DNA from: Ilumatobacteraceae bacterium | GTDB lineage: Bacteria > Actinomycetota > Acidimicrobiia > Acidimicrobiales > Ilumatobacteraceae | Reading direction: 5' to 3' | Assembly: GCA_025463425.1 (NCBI GenBank) | Contig: JAOBWQ010000269.1 | Span: forward strand, 1-36,340 | DNA: 36,340 bases | Part shown: positions 18,078 to 27,573 of the stretch, in pieces | How the letters are laid out: every line of letters begins with the position of its first letter | Position numbering within the stretch: the stretch's first letter is position 1 | Notes under the pieces: model-generated | The model's input: only the letters and a program-made list of their open reading frames with translations | Databases searched by the model: none | What the model was told of the DNA's origin: nothing | Program-made: the position numbers and the translations under genes

Positions 18078-18110
18078 CACCGGCGGACACGCTTCGACGA
18101 ACGGTCAGGG
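18072..18110. terminator. Candidate bidirectional hairpin between convergent genes
   Basis: CCCTGAC (18072-18078) and GTCAGGG (18104-18110) form a perfect 7-bp inverted repeat carrying both stop codons. Confidence 0.4.
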
Positions 18111-18971
18111 TGCTTCGAGGCGGCGGTGGGTGAAGGTCGTCAGGCAGAACAAGCCGTAGGCGACGAAGCCCGCGCCCACCGCCAACACGACGAGCACTCC
18201 CCCAGACTTGGTCACGAGCGTGCGCAACGCCCCGTCGAGACCCGTCGCCTTGTTCGCGTCGTAGGTCAACGCGGCACGGAGCAGGAAGTAGCCGATCAGT
18301 CCGATGCCGAGGCCGCGGCCGAACTCGCCGACGACGCCCAACCACTCCGTCGCGCGCCTGCGTTCGGACGACATGCCGGAGAGGTTCAGCTCGTCGTTGA
18401 CGTCGCGCTTGAAGGCCTTCGCGATCCGGTAGACGCCGGCGCCGATCACGACCAGACCGGCGATGCCGATCAGCAGCCTTCCGCCCGTGTGGTGCATGAT
18501 CCCGCCCGAAGTCTTCGAGACCGTCGAGTTGCCATTGGGTTGAGCCTTCGACGGTTCGCTGGCCGCAAGCGCAATTGCGGTCACTGCGAACGAGGTGTAG
18601 ATCACGGCGCTGACGACGTAGCCGATGCGCTTGATCCAGCCCTTGACGTCGGTGTCGCCGGGCAATGCGGCGCTCACCAGTCGCCACGCCGCGTAGAGCA
18701 ACATGCCGATCGCAAGCAAGACCAACAGCAGGGGGCCGCCGGAGCTCTGTGCGACGGCTTTCAGCGCGCCCGTCGGGCTGGCCTCCTGCCCGCCGGAGGT
18801 CGATGACGACCAGCCGGACGCCTTCGACGCGATCAGCAGCGCCAACACGCCGGCAACGACGTAGACCACGCCCTTGGCGAACCAGCCGACGCGACCGGCT
18901 TTGACGAACCCGGGATGATCTGATGCGAGCCTTCGCACCGAGTTGTGCGAATGGTGGGCGGTGATCGACAT
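18105..18971 (-). CDS. DUF1206 membrane protein
   Basis: GFVKAGRVGWFAKGVVYVVAGVLALLIA and two further TM-pair repeats, typical of DUF1206. Confidence 0.88.
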   Translation of the reverse strand: MSITAHHSHNSVRRLASDHPGFVKAGRVGWFAKGVVYVVAGVLALLIASKASGWSSSTSGGQEASPTGALKAVAQSSGGPLLLVLLAIGMLLYAAWRLVSAALPGDTDVKGWIKRIGYVVSAVIYTSFAVTAIALAASEPSKAQPNGNSTVSKTSGGIMHHTGGRLLIGIAGLVVIGAGVYRIAKAFKRDVNDELNLSGMSSERRRATEWLGVVGEFGRGLGIGLIGYFLLRAALTYDANKATGLDGALRTLVTKSGGVLVVLAVGAGFVAYGLFCLTTFTHRRLEAP

Positions 18972-19087
18972 CTGCACTCCTCTCGTTCACCGATTGGTGC
19001 CCGTACTCGACGGCGGCCAAACGTCGGGTGCGGTCCCTGCCTGGCCGGTCGCCGTCGAGGATCAGACGGTCGTGTCGGCGTCGCCGC

Positions 19088-20272
19088 TCACGCCCTCGGC
19101 TCTCTGGGGAGCCCGAGGAGGCGCTCGCCGATCAGGTTCCGTTGGATCTGATGGGTACCCCCGGCGATCGTCGCCTGACGTGACGCGTGGAGACCATGAG
19201 CGGCCAGATCACCTTGGCGGTCGTCCGACGCCCAGGCGATGCCCGACATCCCGCTCGCGTCGATCACGACCTCCGCTGCCACTTGTTCGAGTGTGCCTGC
19301 CGCCAGCTTGACGAGCGACCCCACCGCGCTGTTCCCGCCGAGGACGGATCCTGCGCCGATGCGACCGACGAGCATCTCGAGCATCCGTTCCCGAGCCATG
19401 ACGTCGACGACACGCTGGCGCGCCGCAGGATCAACGCGCTTCCCGGCGAGGCGCATCGCCCGTTCGGCTTGTCGGCGCCGTCTGCCCGAACCCGATCCGC
19501 CGACGTAGTTGGAGCGTTCTCCCGTCAACGTGCCGTTGGCGATCTGCCAGCCCCGGTTGACCTCTCCCATGACATCGGACGCGTCGAGCACCACGTCCTG
19601 CAGGAAGACCTCGTTGAAGTGATGGCCGCCGGCGATGTCGACGAGCGGACGCACCGTGACACCCGGTCGATCCATCGGCAGGATGAACATCGTGATCCCC
19701 GCCTGTGGCTTGGCTGCGTCCGGATCGGTGCATGCCAGCAGCATCCCGAACGACGCGTCCGCGGCGAGCGACGACCAGACCTTCTGACCCGAGACGACCC
19801 AGGAGTCGCCGTCCGGCACCGCTCGCGTGCGCAACGAAACGAGATCCGACCCTGCGTCCGGCTCGGAGAAGAGCTGACACCACACCTCCTGGCCGCTGAT
19901 GAGTGCCGGGCCGAAACGACGCTTCTGCTCCTCGCTGGCCGCGCCCAAGATGGTCGGCAACGCCAGGCCCATGCCGATGCTGAGCGGCCTGAGCGACGGG
20001 CAATCGACGCGCGACAGCTCCTCGGCCACGATCGCGTCGTACGCACGGGGCAGACCGTGGCCGCCATAGGCGACCGGCAGACCGAGCCCGATGAAGCCGG
20101 CGGCATAGAGGTCGCGTTGCAGCGTGACGGCGCCGGAGATCATCGCCTCGTGACCGTTCGGAGCGCGCGCGATGATGTCGACGCGGTCGTCGTCGAGGTC
20201 AGGGTCGCGCAACGGATAGCGGTCGGCGAGCCACGCTCGCACACGTGCGCGAAATGCATCGACGTCGTCCAT
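19088..20272 (-). CDS. Acyl-CoA dehydrogenase
   Basis: QLFSEPDAGSDLVSLRTRA, WVVSGQKVWSSLA, IAGGTHQIQRNLIGERLLGLPREP; ATG at 20272. Confidence 0.93.
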   Translation of the reverse strand: MDDVDAFRARVRAWLADRYPLRDPDLDDDRVDIIARAPNGHEAMISGAVTLQRDLYAAGFIGLGLPVAYGGHGLPRAYDAIVAEELSRVDCPSLRPLSIGMGLALPTILGAASEEQKRRFGPALISGQEVWCQLFSEPDAGSDLVSLRTRAVPDGDSWVVSGQKVWSSLAADASFGMLLACTDPDAAKPQAGITMFILPMDRPGVTVRPLVDIAGGHHFNEVFLQDVVLDASDVMGEVNRGWQIANGTLTGERSNYVGGSGSGRRRRQAERAMRLAGKRVDPAARQRVVDVMARERMLEMLVGRIGAGSVLGGNSAVGSLVKLAAGTLEQVAAEVVIDASGMSGIAWASDDRQGDLAAHGLHASRQATIAGGTHQIQRNLIGERLLGLPREPRA

Positions 20273-20291
20273 CGATCCCCTCTCTTCTCCA

Positions 20292-20370
20292 AACAGGGTA
20301 CCTTTTCTCCTGTTCACGGCGAGAACCGGGCTGAGGATCGACCAGAATGCCATGAATAGGATACTGTTTG
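20292..20370. promoter_or_regulatory. Divergent promoter/operator region between acyl-CoA dehydrogenase and MaoC-like genes
   Basis: AACAGG-N11-CCTGTT (20292-20314) plus a related GGATACTGTTTG (20359-20370) in the 142-bp divergent intergenic region. Confidence 0.4.
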
Positions 20371-20414
20371 TCCGCGCTGGGCTCTGGCTTCCAACGACTC
20401 CTGGGGGATCATCC

Positions 20415-21740
20415 ATGACGACCGCCGACCAATCATCGACGCCGAAGGGACTGCAGGTCGACGACAAGGTTGCCGAGGAGTTCGAGCGAGCGACCGCGTA
20501 CAAGTTGACGGACGAGGACATCGAACGCGCCAGGCTGCTCATCGGTCATGACCTCGCGAGTCGTGCTCGCGGGCTGTTCTCCGTTGCCACGCCCGACGCG
20601 ATGCGCAACTGGTCGCTCGGCGTCGGTGATGACAACCCGCTGTACACCGACGAGGACTACGGGCCCGGGACACGCTGGGGTTCGCAGATCGCGCACGGCA
20701 CGATGGTCGGTCACGTGAAGTCACCGATGCTCGGCGACCCGATCCCGACCGAAGTCAGCCGGCAGACCAAGAGCGTCTTCCGAGGTGTCCACGTGTTCGT
20801 CTCGGGTGGCTCCTGGGAGTGGTACCGCCCCTTGTTCCCCGGCGATCGCCTGTTCTCGTTCTCGGGCGAGGAGAGCCTGCAGGTCAAGCAGTCCGAGTTC
20901 GCCAACCGGTCGGTGATCCAGATCCGGCGCGACGTGATGGTCAGCGGGCACGGCGACGTCGTCGGCATCTACCGCATGTTGCGGATCCTGACCGAGCGCG
21001 ACACCGCCCGCAAGAACGGCAAGTACGCAGAGATCGAGCCTGCCTCGTACACCGACGAGGACTACGAGAAGATCGACGCGATCTACGCGCAAGAGAGGCC
21101 CCGAGGGGCGACGAAGCGCTTCTGGGACGACGTGTCCGTGGGGGACGCGCTCGACCCGATGGTCAAGGGGCCGCTCACGGTGACCGAGCAGATCGCCTTC
21201 CATGCCGGCGGCTACGGCTTCGTGCCCTACGGCCTTCGCGCCTCACGGATCGGATATCAGAACCGCAAGCGGATCGCGCCGTTCTACGTCCGCAACGAAC
21301 AGGGCGTCTGGGACGTCGCCCAGCGGCTGCACTGGGACTCGGAGTGGGCCAAGGCGATCGGCAACCCGATGGCCTACGACTACGGCGTGATGCGCCAGAG
21401 TTGGTTCTACCACCACGTCTCCGACTGGGCGGGTGACGACGCGATCATCCTCTCCATGGATGACTCGATCCGCAAGTTCAACTACATGGGTGACGTCCAG
21501 TTCCTCTCCGGCGAGATCATCGACAAGCGCGTCGAGCCGACCGGTCAACACGTCGTCGACATCCAGCTGCGGATGATCAACCAGCGCGACACCGAAACTG
21601 CGTTCGGCAAGGCAACGGTCGCACTTCCGGCGAAGGCGGCCGGCCTCCCGATCTACCCCACTGTGCCCGCTGACATCCAGCACAAGGCGACTGCGATGTT
21701 CGCCCGGCACAACGAGCTCTCCTCCGCAAGCGTCCGCTGA
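20415..21740 (+). CDS. MaoC-like / FAS1-like acyl dehydratase
   Basis: FSVATPDAMRNWSLGVGDDNPLYTDEDYGPGTRWGSQIAHGTM (N-terminal hot-dog), FWDDVSVGDALDPMVKGPLTVTEQIAF (second half). Confidence 0.85.
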   Translation: MTTADQSSTPKGLQVDDKVAEEFERATAYKLTDEDIERARLLIGHDLASRARGLFSVATPDAMRNWSLGVGDDNPLYTDEDYGPGTRWGSQIAHGTMVGHVKSPMLGDPIPTEVSRQTKSVFRGVHVFVSGGSWEWYRPLFPGDRLFSFSGEESLQVKQSEFANRSVIQIRRDVMVSGHGDVVGIYRMLRILTERDTARKNGKYAEIEPASYTDEDYEKIDAIYAQERPRGATKRFWDDVSVGDALDPMVKGPLTVTEQIAFHAGGYGFVPYGLRASRIGYQNRKRIAPFYVRNEQGVWDVAQRLHWDSEWAKAIGNPMAYDYGVMRQSWFYHHVSDWAGDDAIILSMDDSIRKFNYMGDVQFLSGEIIDKRVEPTGQHVVDIQLRMINQRDTETAFGKATVALPAKAAGLPIYPTVPADIQHKATAMFARHNELSSASVR

Positions 21741-21742
21741 CG

Positions 21743-22750
21743 ATGCCGACCCTCGCCCTCGGCGCGAACCTCAGCTCACGCTCTGGGGACGGGGTGCGAA
21801 AGCAGGCGAGGCTCGCCGAGGACCTCGGCTTCGATTCGGTCTGGGCCGGCGAGGCCTACGGCACCGATGCCGTGACACCGTTGACGTGGGCCGCGGCGTG
21901 CACGGAACGGTTGCGGATCGGTTCGGCGATCATGCAGATACCCGCCCGCTCCCCCGCATCGGCCGCGATGACCGCGCTGACCCTCGACCGTCTCAGCGGC
22001 GGCAGATTCCGTCTCGGCCTCGGCACCTCCGGCCCCCAGGTCGTCGAGGGATGGCACGGTCAACCGTTCCGCAAGCCGCTCGCGACCACAGCCGAGTACG
22101 TCGACATCGTTCGCCAGATCTTTGCTGCTGACGGCAAGATCGAGCTCGACGGCTCGGTCTACCAACTGCCCTACCGCGGGCCGGGAGCCACCGGGGACGG
22201 CAAGGCGCTCCGCTCGGCGTTCAAGCCCGCAACGATCCCGATCCTGCTCGCTGCGATCGGCCCCAAGAACGTCGAGCTCGCGATGCGGATCGGCGACGGG
22301 CTCCTCCCGATGCTGTGGAACCCGCACCGGGCGGGCCTGGTCTACAGCGACGTGATCGCGAAGGCCGCCAGCGGCCCCTTCGAAGTCGTCCCCACCGTGC
22401 CGATCGCCGTCGGCGACGACATCGCCGCGTGCCGCGACAAAGTCCGCCCGATGCTCACGGCCTACATCGGCGGCATGGGCTCACGAGAGCGCAACTTCTA
22501 CAACCGGTTGATCCGTCGCTACGGATACGAGGAAACCGCCGACGTCGTGCAGGACCTCTACCTCGACGGCCGGCGGGACGAAGCCGCCGCAGCCGTTCCC
22601 GATGCGTTGATCGACGAGCTCGCACTCGTCGGCCCTGCCCGGCACATCGCTGAGCAGCTGACCGCCTGGCAGACGTCGGGGATCACCACCCTCATCCTCG
22701 CCGGGGCCAACAGCCACGACATGCGAACCGTCGCCGAGCTCGTGCTCTGA
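21743..22750 (+). CDS. LLM-class (F420-dependent) flavin-type oxidoreductase
   Basis: ARLAEDLGFDSVWAGEAYGTDAVTPLTWAAACTERLRIGSAIMQIPARSPASAAMTALTLDRLSGGRFRLGLGTSGPQVVEGWHG. Confidence 0.93.
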   Translation: MPTLALGANLSSRSGDGVRKQARLAEDLGFDSVWAGEAYGTDAVTPLTWAAACTERLRIGSAIMQIPARSPASAAMTALTLDRLSGGRFRLGLGTSGPQVVEGWHGQPFRKPLATTAEYVDIVRQIFAADGKIELDGSVYQLPYRGPGATGDGKALRSAFKPATIPILLAAIGPKNVELAMRIGDGLLPMLWNPHRAGLVYSDVIAKAASGPFEVVPTVPIAVGDDIAACRDKVRPMLTAYIGGMGSRERNFYNRLIRRYGYEETADVVQDLYLDGRRDEAAAAVPDALIDELALVGPARHIAEQLTAWQTSGITTLILAGANSHDMRTVAELVL

Positions 22751-22789
22751 GCCTCTTGATGTACGAGGTGCTCGACAGCCTCGTCGGTG

Positions 22790-23785
22790 TCAGCGCCAGA
22801 TGTCGGAGAGTCGCTGCGCGAGTGTTCGGCCTTGGTCGTAGCCGCCTCGAGCGGCCTGCGGGCGGGATGATGGATCCAGCGCGTTGGCGTCGAACACATC
22901 ACCCGCGCCGGCGTCCGGAAACACGGTCTCCACGCTGCTGCCTCCTGAGCGGAGCTCGTCGACTTGTGTTGCGAGATCCATACCCCAAGCCAGCGGCATC
23001 CGCGTCCGGCCGCCGAACGGAGACATCACCAGAATCCGCTCGTATCCGGTTGCGAGGTCGGCGTTCTCACTGCGTCTGTAACCGCCGTTGATGTAGCGGT
23101 TCTCGCCGATGCGGTAGGGCGTCAACGCGGAGGTGCTGGCGGCGACTGCGTCGACCAGATCGACCCCGCTGTCGCGGTCGAACACGACCGGCTCCCCGGT
23201 GCGCGCATCGACCGCCGGGATCAGCACACGCTGTTCCGGCCAGAGGTGGCTGAGGAGCCGAGCCGCGACGACGGTTCGCCAATGCTGCTCCGCTGATCCG
23301 TTGACGGCATCCCTTTCGAGCGCTGCGGCTCCCATCCTGCGACGCATGTCCGACGAATCCTGAGACGAGGCGATGATCCGGTTCGACCATTCCAGGTAGT
23401 TCGGGCCGGACATGATCGGACGCCGCCGGTCCGCGCCGGTACCTCCAGACTGATGGTGCACCTCTGCGAGGATGGCGGCAAAGAGCTCTGCTGGGTGTGC
23501 CCCACCGGTGATCTGTGCCGCCACGGTCGATCCTGCCGACGTCCCGATGATGAGGTCGGCGTGGGTGACGTCGACTCCGGAATCGAACAGGCCGGCGACG
23601 AGGCCGAGTTCCCAGGCGTTACCCGCGGCCCCGCCTCCGGCGAGCACGAGGGCCAACCTGTGGTCGGTGGCGCGTCGTGTGTCGCTCTGTGGGTCGGGCA
23701 TCGAAGAGTTGGAGTGCGGGGTCGATGAAGCTGATGTCGTGTTCATGGAACTTGCCTTTCGCGGATTGCGGTCGGGCGTTCCCAT
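22790..23785 (-). CDS. Patatin-like phospholipase family protein
   Basis: LALVLAGGGAAGNAWELGLVAGL, LIIGTSAGSTVAAQ (GxSxG), NGGYRRSENADLATGYERILVMSP. Start may be internal (ATG MNTTSASS). Confidence 0.9.
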   Translation of the reverse strand: MGTPDRNPRKASSMNTTSASSTPHSNSSMPDPQSDTRRATDHRLALVLAGGGAAGNAWELGLVAGLFDSGVDVTHADLIIGTSAGSTVAAQITGGAHPAELFAAILAEVHHQSGGTGADRRRPIMSGPNYLEWSNRIIASSQDSSDMRRRMGAAALERDAVNGSAEQHWRTVVAARLLSHLWPEQRVLIPAVDARTGEPVVFDRDSGVDLVDAVAASTSALTPYRIGENRYINGGYRRSENADLATGYERILVMSPFGGRTRMPLAWGMDLATQVDELRSGGSSVETVFPDAGAGDVFDANALDPSSRPQAARGGYDQGRTLAQRLSDIWR

Positions 23786-23961
23786 CGCGACTACCTCAGT
23801 GGCAGCTCGCAGACGGCAATGGAGAGACGCCCATTTCGGACTCTGCGTACATGGGTTTCACCTCCTGCCACTGGACAACGATCACCCACACTCTGTCACG
23901 CGGCCGATGCAGGATCGAACGCCGGCGAACGAGGGTGACCGCGCCGGGTAACGTCGGCCAG

Positions 23962-24882
23962 ATGGTCGGTGACGAGTGGATGCTCCGGCTCACCGGCCTG
24001 ACGAAGCAGTACGGCCCGGTCACGGCCTTGGACGATCTGACGCTCACCCTGCCGCGTGGACTCGTCGGTCTGGTGGGTGCGAACGGGGCCGGCAAGACGA
24101 CGATGTTCCGATTGCTCTTGGGACTGTCCCAGCCGACGTTGGGCTCGATCGAGGTGTGCGGCATCGACGTCTCGGCAGATCCGATCGCAGTGCGGTCGCG
24201 ACTGGGTTACATGCCCGAGCACGAATGCCTTCCCCTCGATCAGACCGCAGCCGACGTTGTCGCAACGTTCGGTGAGCTGAGTGGGCTGCCTGCCCGGGCG
24301 GCCCGTCAGCGCGCCTCCGACATCCTCGACCTCGTCGGCCTCGACGAGGCTCGATTCCGCCCGATCGGCGGGTTCTCGACGGGGATGCGTCAGCGCACGA
24401 AGTTGGCCCAGGCAATCGTCGGCGATCCGCAGCTGGTGCTGCTCGACGAGCCGACGGCGGGTCTGGATCCGCTCGGACGTGACGAGATGCTCGCGCTCGT
24501 TGCGCGCCTGGGTTCGTTCGGCATCTCGGTGATCATGGCGACACATCTGCTCGACGACGTGCAGCAAGTGTGCGAACACGTCGTGATGATCGACGCCGGA
24601 CGGCTCGTCGTGTCCGGTGCGACGGAGTCGTTGCTCGAACGCACCGGCCGTGTGACCATCGACGTCGGTCCGAATGGTGATGCCATCGTGTCCGCACTCG
24701 TTGCGGCCGGCATGACCGCCGTCGTCGTGGACGGCTTGGTCGAAGTGACCGTCGACGGCGATGCCCAGCTGGACGTCGTACGCGACCTCGTGGCCGATCT
24801 CGGGCTACCGCTGTATCGACTGACGAGCCGCTTGACATCGCTCGACGAAGTGTTCCTCCGGCGTGCTGCGGAGGTGTCGTGA
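23962..24882 (+). CDS. ABC transporter ATP-binding protein (ABC-2 type)
   Basis: VGANGAGKTTMFRLLLG, GFSTGMRQRTKLAQAIVGDPQLVLLDEPTAGLDPLGR, ATHLLDDVQQ. Confidence 0.95.
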   Translation: MVGDEWMLRLTGLTKQYGPVTALDDLTLTLPRGLVGLVGANGAGKTTMFRLLLGLSQPTLGSIEVCGIDVSADPIAVRSRLGYMPEHECLPLDQTAADVVATFGELSGLPARAARQRASDILDLVGLDEARFRPIGGFSTGMRQRTKLAQAIVGDPQLVLLDEPTAGLDPLGRDEMLALVARLGSFGISVIMATHLLDDVQQVCEHVVMIDAGRLVVSGATESLLERTGRVTIDVGPNGDAIVSALVAAGMTAVVVDGLVEVTVDGDAQLDVVRDLVADLGLPLYRLTSRLTSLDEVFLRRAAEVS

Positions 24883-25775
24883 GCCGCGTCGGGACAGGTG
24901 CCGTCTACGACCGCGGCTACCGCCCGTACGAGGGCCGCCGCGGTCTGCGCGGCGCTGCCACGTTCGCGCTGTACAAGGCATCGATTCGCCGCGCCCTCGG
25001 TCTGCGCCGCTCCTGGCGCCAGAAGGTCGCCCCGTTCGTGCTCCTCGGAGTCGTGACGGTGCCGGCCATCGTCAACGTCGGCATCGGCTACGTCACCCGC
25101 GACCGGGTGGGGAGCGATCGGCTCCAGATCATCACCTATCGCGACTATGTGGGCGTGTCGTCGGCCCTGCTCCTCTTCGTCGCGCTCGTCGCGCCCGATG
25201 TGATCTGCCCCGATCGCCGACAACGCGTGCTCCCCCTGATGTTCGCGCGGCCGTTGACCGGCGCGGACTACGTGATCGCCAAGACGGCCGCGATCGCGTC
25301 GATCCTGTTCGCCTTCTCGTATCTGCCTCAGGTCGTTCTGTTCCTCGGCAACATGCTCGTCAGCGATGCCGCAGGCACATACTTCACCGGTCACATGGAC
25401 GTCCTGTGGAAGGTGCCGGTCGCGGTCGTGCTCCTCGCCCTCTACTACGCGGTGATCGGGGTGGCTGTTGCCTCGATGACCGATCGCCGCATCGTCGCCG
25501 GCGCCGCGGTCATCGGCTTGTTCCTCGTGACCTCGATCGCGTCGGGCGTCATCGTCGGTGACTTCGAACCAGGGCACGGATCGGCTGCCGCACTGATCAA
25601 CGTTCTCGCTCTGCCGCTCTATCTGCGCGATCTGGTGTTCCTCGGCCACATCGACGCGAAGTCGCCGATGTCCGGTGTTGCCAACGGTGGCCTGTTGAGC
25701 GCTGTGACGTACGCGGTCATCCTTTTCGTGGGACTGGGTGTGCTGCTGAGGCGCTATCGATGGGTCGAGCGCTGA
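24879..25775 (+). CDS. ABC-2 type transporter permease
   Basis: Six hydrophobic segments; overlaps the ATPase stop; VYDRGYRPYEGRRG N-terminus. Confidence 0.88.
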   Translation: MSRVGTGAVYDRGYRPYEGRRGLRGAATFALYKASIRRALGLRRSWRQKVAPFVLLGVVTVPAIVNVGIGYVTRDRVGSDRLQIITYRDYVGVSSALLLFVALVAPDVICPDRRQRVLPLMFARPLTGADYVIAKTAAIASILFAFSYLPQVVLFLGNMLVSDAAGTYFTGHMDVLWKVPVAVVLLALYYAVIGVAVASMTDRRIVAGAAVIGLFLVTSIASGVIVGDFEPGHGSAAALINVLALPLYLRDLVFLGHIDAKSPMSGVANGGLLSAVTYAVILFVGLGVLLRRYRWVER

Positions 25776-26740
25776 TGACGACCGACCTCCCAACCGGTTC
25801 CGTCGAGCACGACCCGGCCTTCGCCGCCGATGCCACCGTCACGATCTCCGATGTGTCCGTCTGGTTCGGCGCCAAGGTGGCCCTGTCCGAGCTCAGCTGT
25901 TCGTTCGGTCCCGGCATCACCGGATTGCTCGGTCCGAACGGTGCCGGCAAGACGACCTTGATGCGCGCGATGACCGGGCTCGTCGGGGTCAACCAAGGCA
26001 CCGTTCGTGTCGAGGGGCGCGATCCGCGCCGCGAGCGCAACGTCCGTGGACGGTTGGCCCTGGTGCCCGAGGACGAGGCCGTGCCGGCCGGTCTCACCGC
26101 GCGCCAGCTCGTCCGCTACACGGCGGATCTCTTCGGCGTCGCCGATCGCGAGGCACCTGACCGAGCGTTGGCGAGCGTCGGGATGCTCTCGGTCGCCGAC
26201 CGGCGGGTCAACGAGTTCAGCAAGGGGATGCGTCAGCGCACCAAGATCGCCGCATCGCTCGTCACGGATCCATCGATCCTGGTGCTGGACGAACCGCTCA
26301 ACGGTGCCGACCCGGTCCAGCGCCTCGCCTTGATCGAGCTGTTCAAGTCGCTGGCCGACACGGGGCGAACCGTGATCGTCAGCTCCCACGTCCTGGGCGA
26401 GGTCGAGCGAATGGCCGAGCGGATGATCGTGCTCGTCCACGGACGACTGGCTGCTGCTGGCGGCCGCCACGCGATCCGCGACGCCATGGACGATCGCCCG
26501 CGCCACGTGCTCGTCCGGTCCACTGACGGCCGACACCTCGCGATCGCGTTGATCGGCCTCGAAGCCGTCGACGGCATCAAGTTCGACAACGCACGCGATG
26601 GTCTGGTCATCCAGACCCGGAACGCGCGCGTCCTCGCCACGGCTCTGCCGCGCGTGGCACGTGAGACCTCTGTGCGACTCCTCGAGGTGCGGGCGCTCGA
26701 CGACTCGCTCGAGAGCCTGTTCCGGGAACTCGTCCGATGA
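25775..26740 (+). CDS. ABC transporter ATP-binding protein (ABC-2 type)
   Basis: LLGPNGAGKTTLMRAMTGL, EFSKGMRQRTKIAASLVTDPSILVLDEPLNGADPVQR, VSSHVLGEVERM. Confidence 0.95.
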   Translation: MTTDLPTGSVEHDPAFAADATVTISDVSVWFGAKVALSELSCSFGPGITGLLGPNGAGKTTLMRAMTGLVGVNQGTVRVEGRDPRRERNVRGRLALVPEDEAVPAGLTARQLVRYTADLFGVADREAPDRALASVGMLSVADRRVNEFSKGMRQRTKIAASLVTDPSILVLDEPLNGADPVQRLALIELFKSLADTGRTVIVSSHVLGEVERMAERMIVLVHGRLAAAGGRHAIRDAMDDRPRHVLVRSTDGRHLAIALIGLEAVDGIKFDNARDGLVIQTRNARVLATALPRVARETSVRLLEVRALDDSLESLFRELVR

Positions 26741-27525
26741 GCACTGCCGCACCGTTGCCGGCAAAGGCGGGCGCGCCTTCTCGGCCGCGGTCGCGGTTCA
26801 TCGCGATCGTCGCCTACACGTGGCGGTCTTGCTTCCCGAGGAAGCGCTGGGCTGCCGTCCTGCTGCCGTGCGCCGGTGCCGTGCTGTTCGGTCTCCTCGC
26901 CCGCACCGTCGACCACTTCCCGACCAGGGAGCGCGCCTTCGCCAACATCGCCGCCGAAGGCATCTTCTCGTTGATGATGCCCATCGCCGCGCTCGTCATC
27001 GGCGACTCGGTGCTCGGTGCCGAGGTGCGCGCCGGCACGTTCCACTTCACATGGCTGTCGCCTGCTCCCCGATGGCAGATCGTGATCGGACGATGGCTGG
27101 GCGGTGCGACCGTGTCGATCACCACCATCGCGCCGGCAGCAGCGCTGGCAGCAGTGGTGGCCGGCACGGCGACGTCGGCGGGGGCCGCCTTCGTCGCGGC
27201 GGCCGTGGGCAGCGTTTCGTACGTGGCGCTCTTCATCGCCATCGGGTGCATCACCCGGCGAACGGCCGTGTGGTCGTTGGCGATCGTGTTCCTCGTCGAA
27301 CGTCTCCTCGGCTCGGCCCTCACCGGGATCGCCCAGCTCTCGCCGACGTGGGAGTCGCGAGCGGCGTTCGTCGGCTACCTCGACGACCCGCCGAGCCGGT
27401 TGATCCGCTCAGGCATCCCCGAGGGTGGCGGAGCGATCGTCCGCTTGCTCATCATCGCTGCCGTCGCCCTCGCGATCGCCACGTGGCGGATGTCCCACAT
27501 GCGACTCTCCGGCGCATCTGACTGA
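26737..27525 (+). CDS. ABC-2 type transporter permease
   Basis: Six hydrophobic segments; 4-nt overlap with the preceding ATPase. Confidence 0.88.
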   Translation: MSTAAPLPAKAGAPSRPRSRFIAIVAYTWRSCFPRKRWAAVLLPCAGAVLFGLLARTVDHFPTRERAFANIAAEGIFSLMMPIAALVIGDSVLGAEVRAGTFHFTWLSPAPRWQIVIGRWLGGATVSITTIAPAAALAAVVAGTATSAGAAFVAAAVGSVSYVALFIAIGCITRRTAVWSLAIVFLVERLLGSALTGIAQLSPTWESRAAFVGYLDDPPSRLIRSGIPEGGGAIVRLLIIAAVALAIATWRMSHMRLSGASD

Positions 27526-27573
27526 CCCGTTTCTCGTCCAAGTGCTGGCTTCGGCTCCGGTGCTGTGCGTAGC

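Noticed and set aside
24390-26764. Long - strand ORFs 24390-25793 and 25754-26764, and + strand ORFs 4792-5886, 13542-14582, 19187-20359 and 33520-34581
   Set aside because: All lie antisense to genes with recognised families and show shadow-ORF composition.
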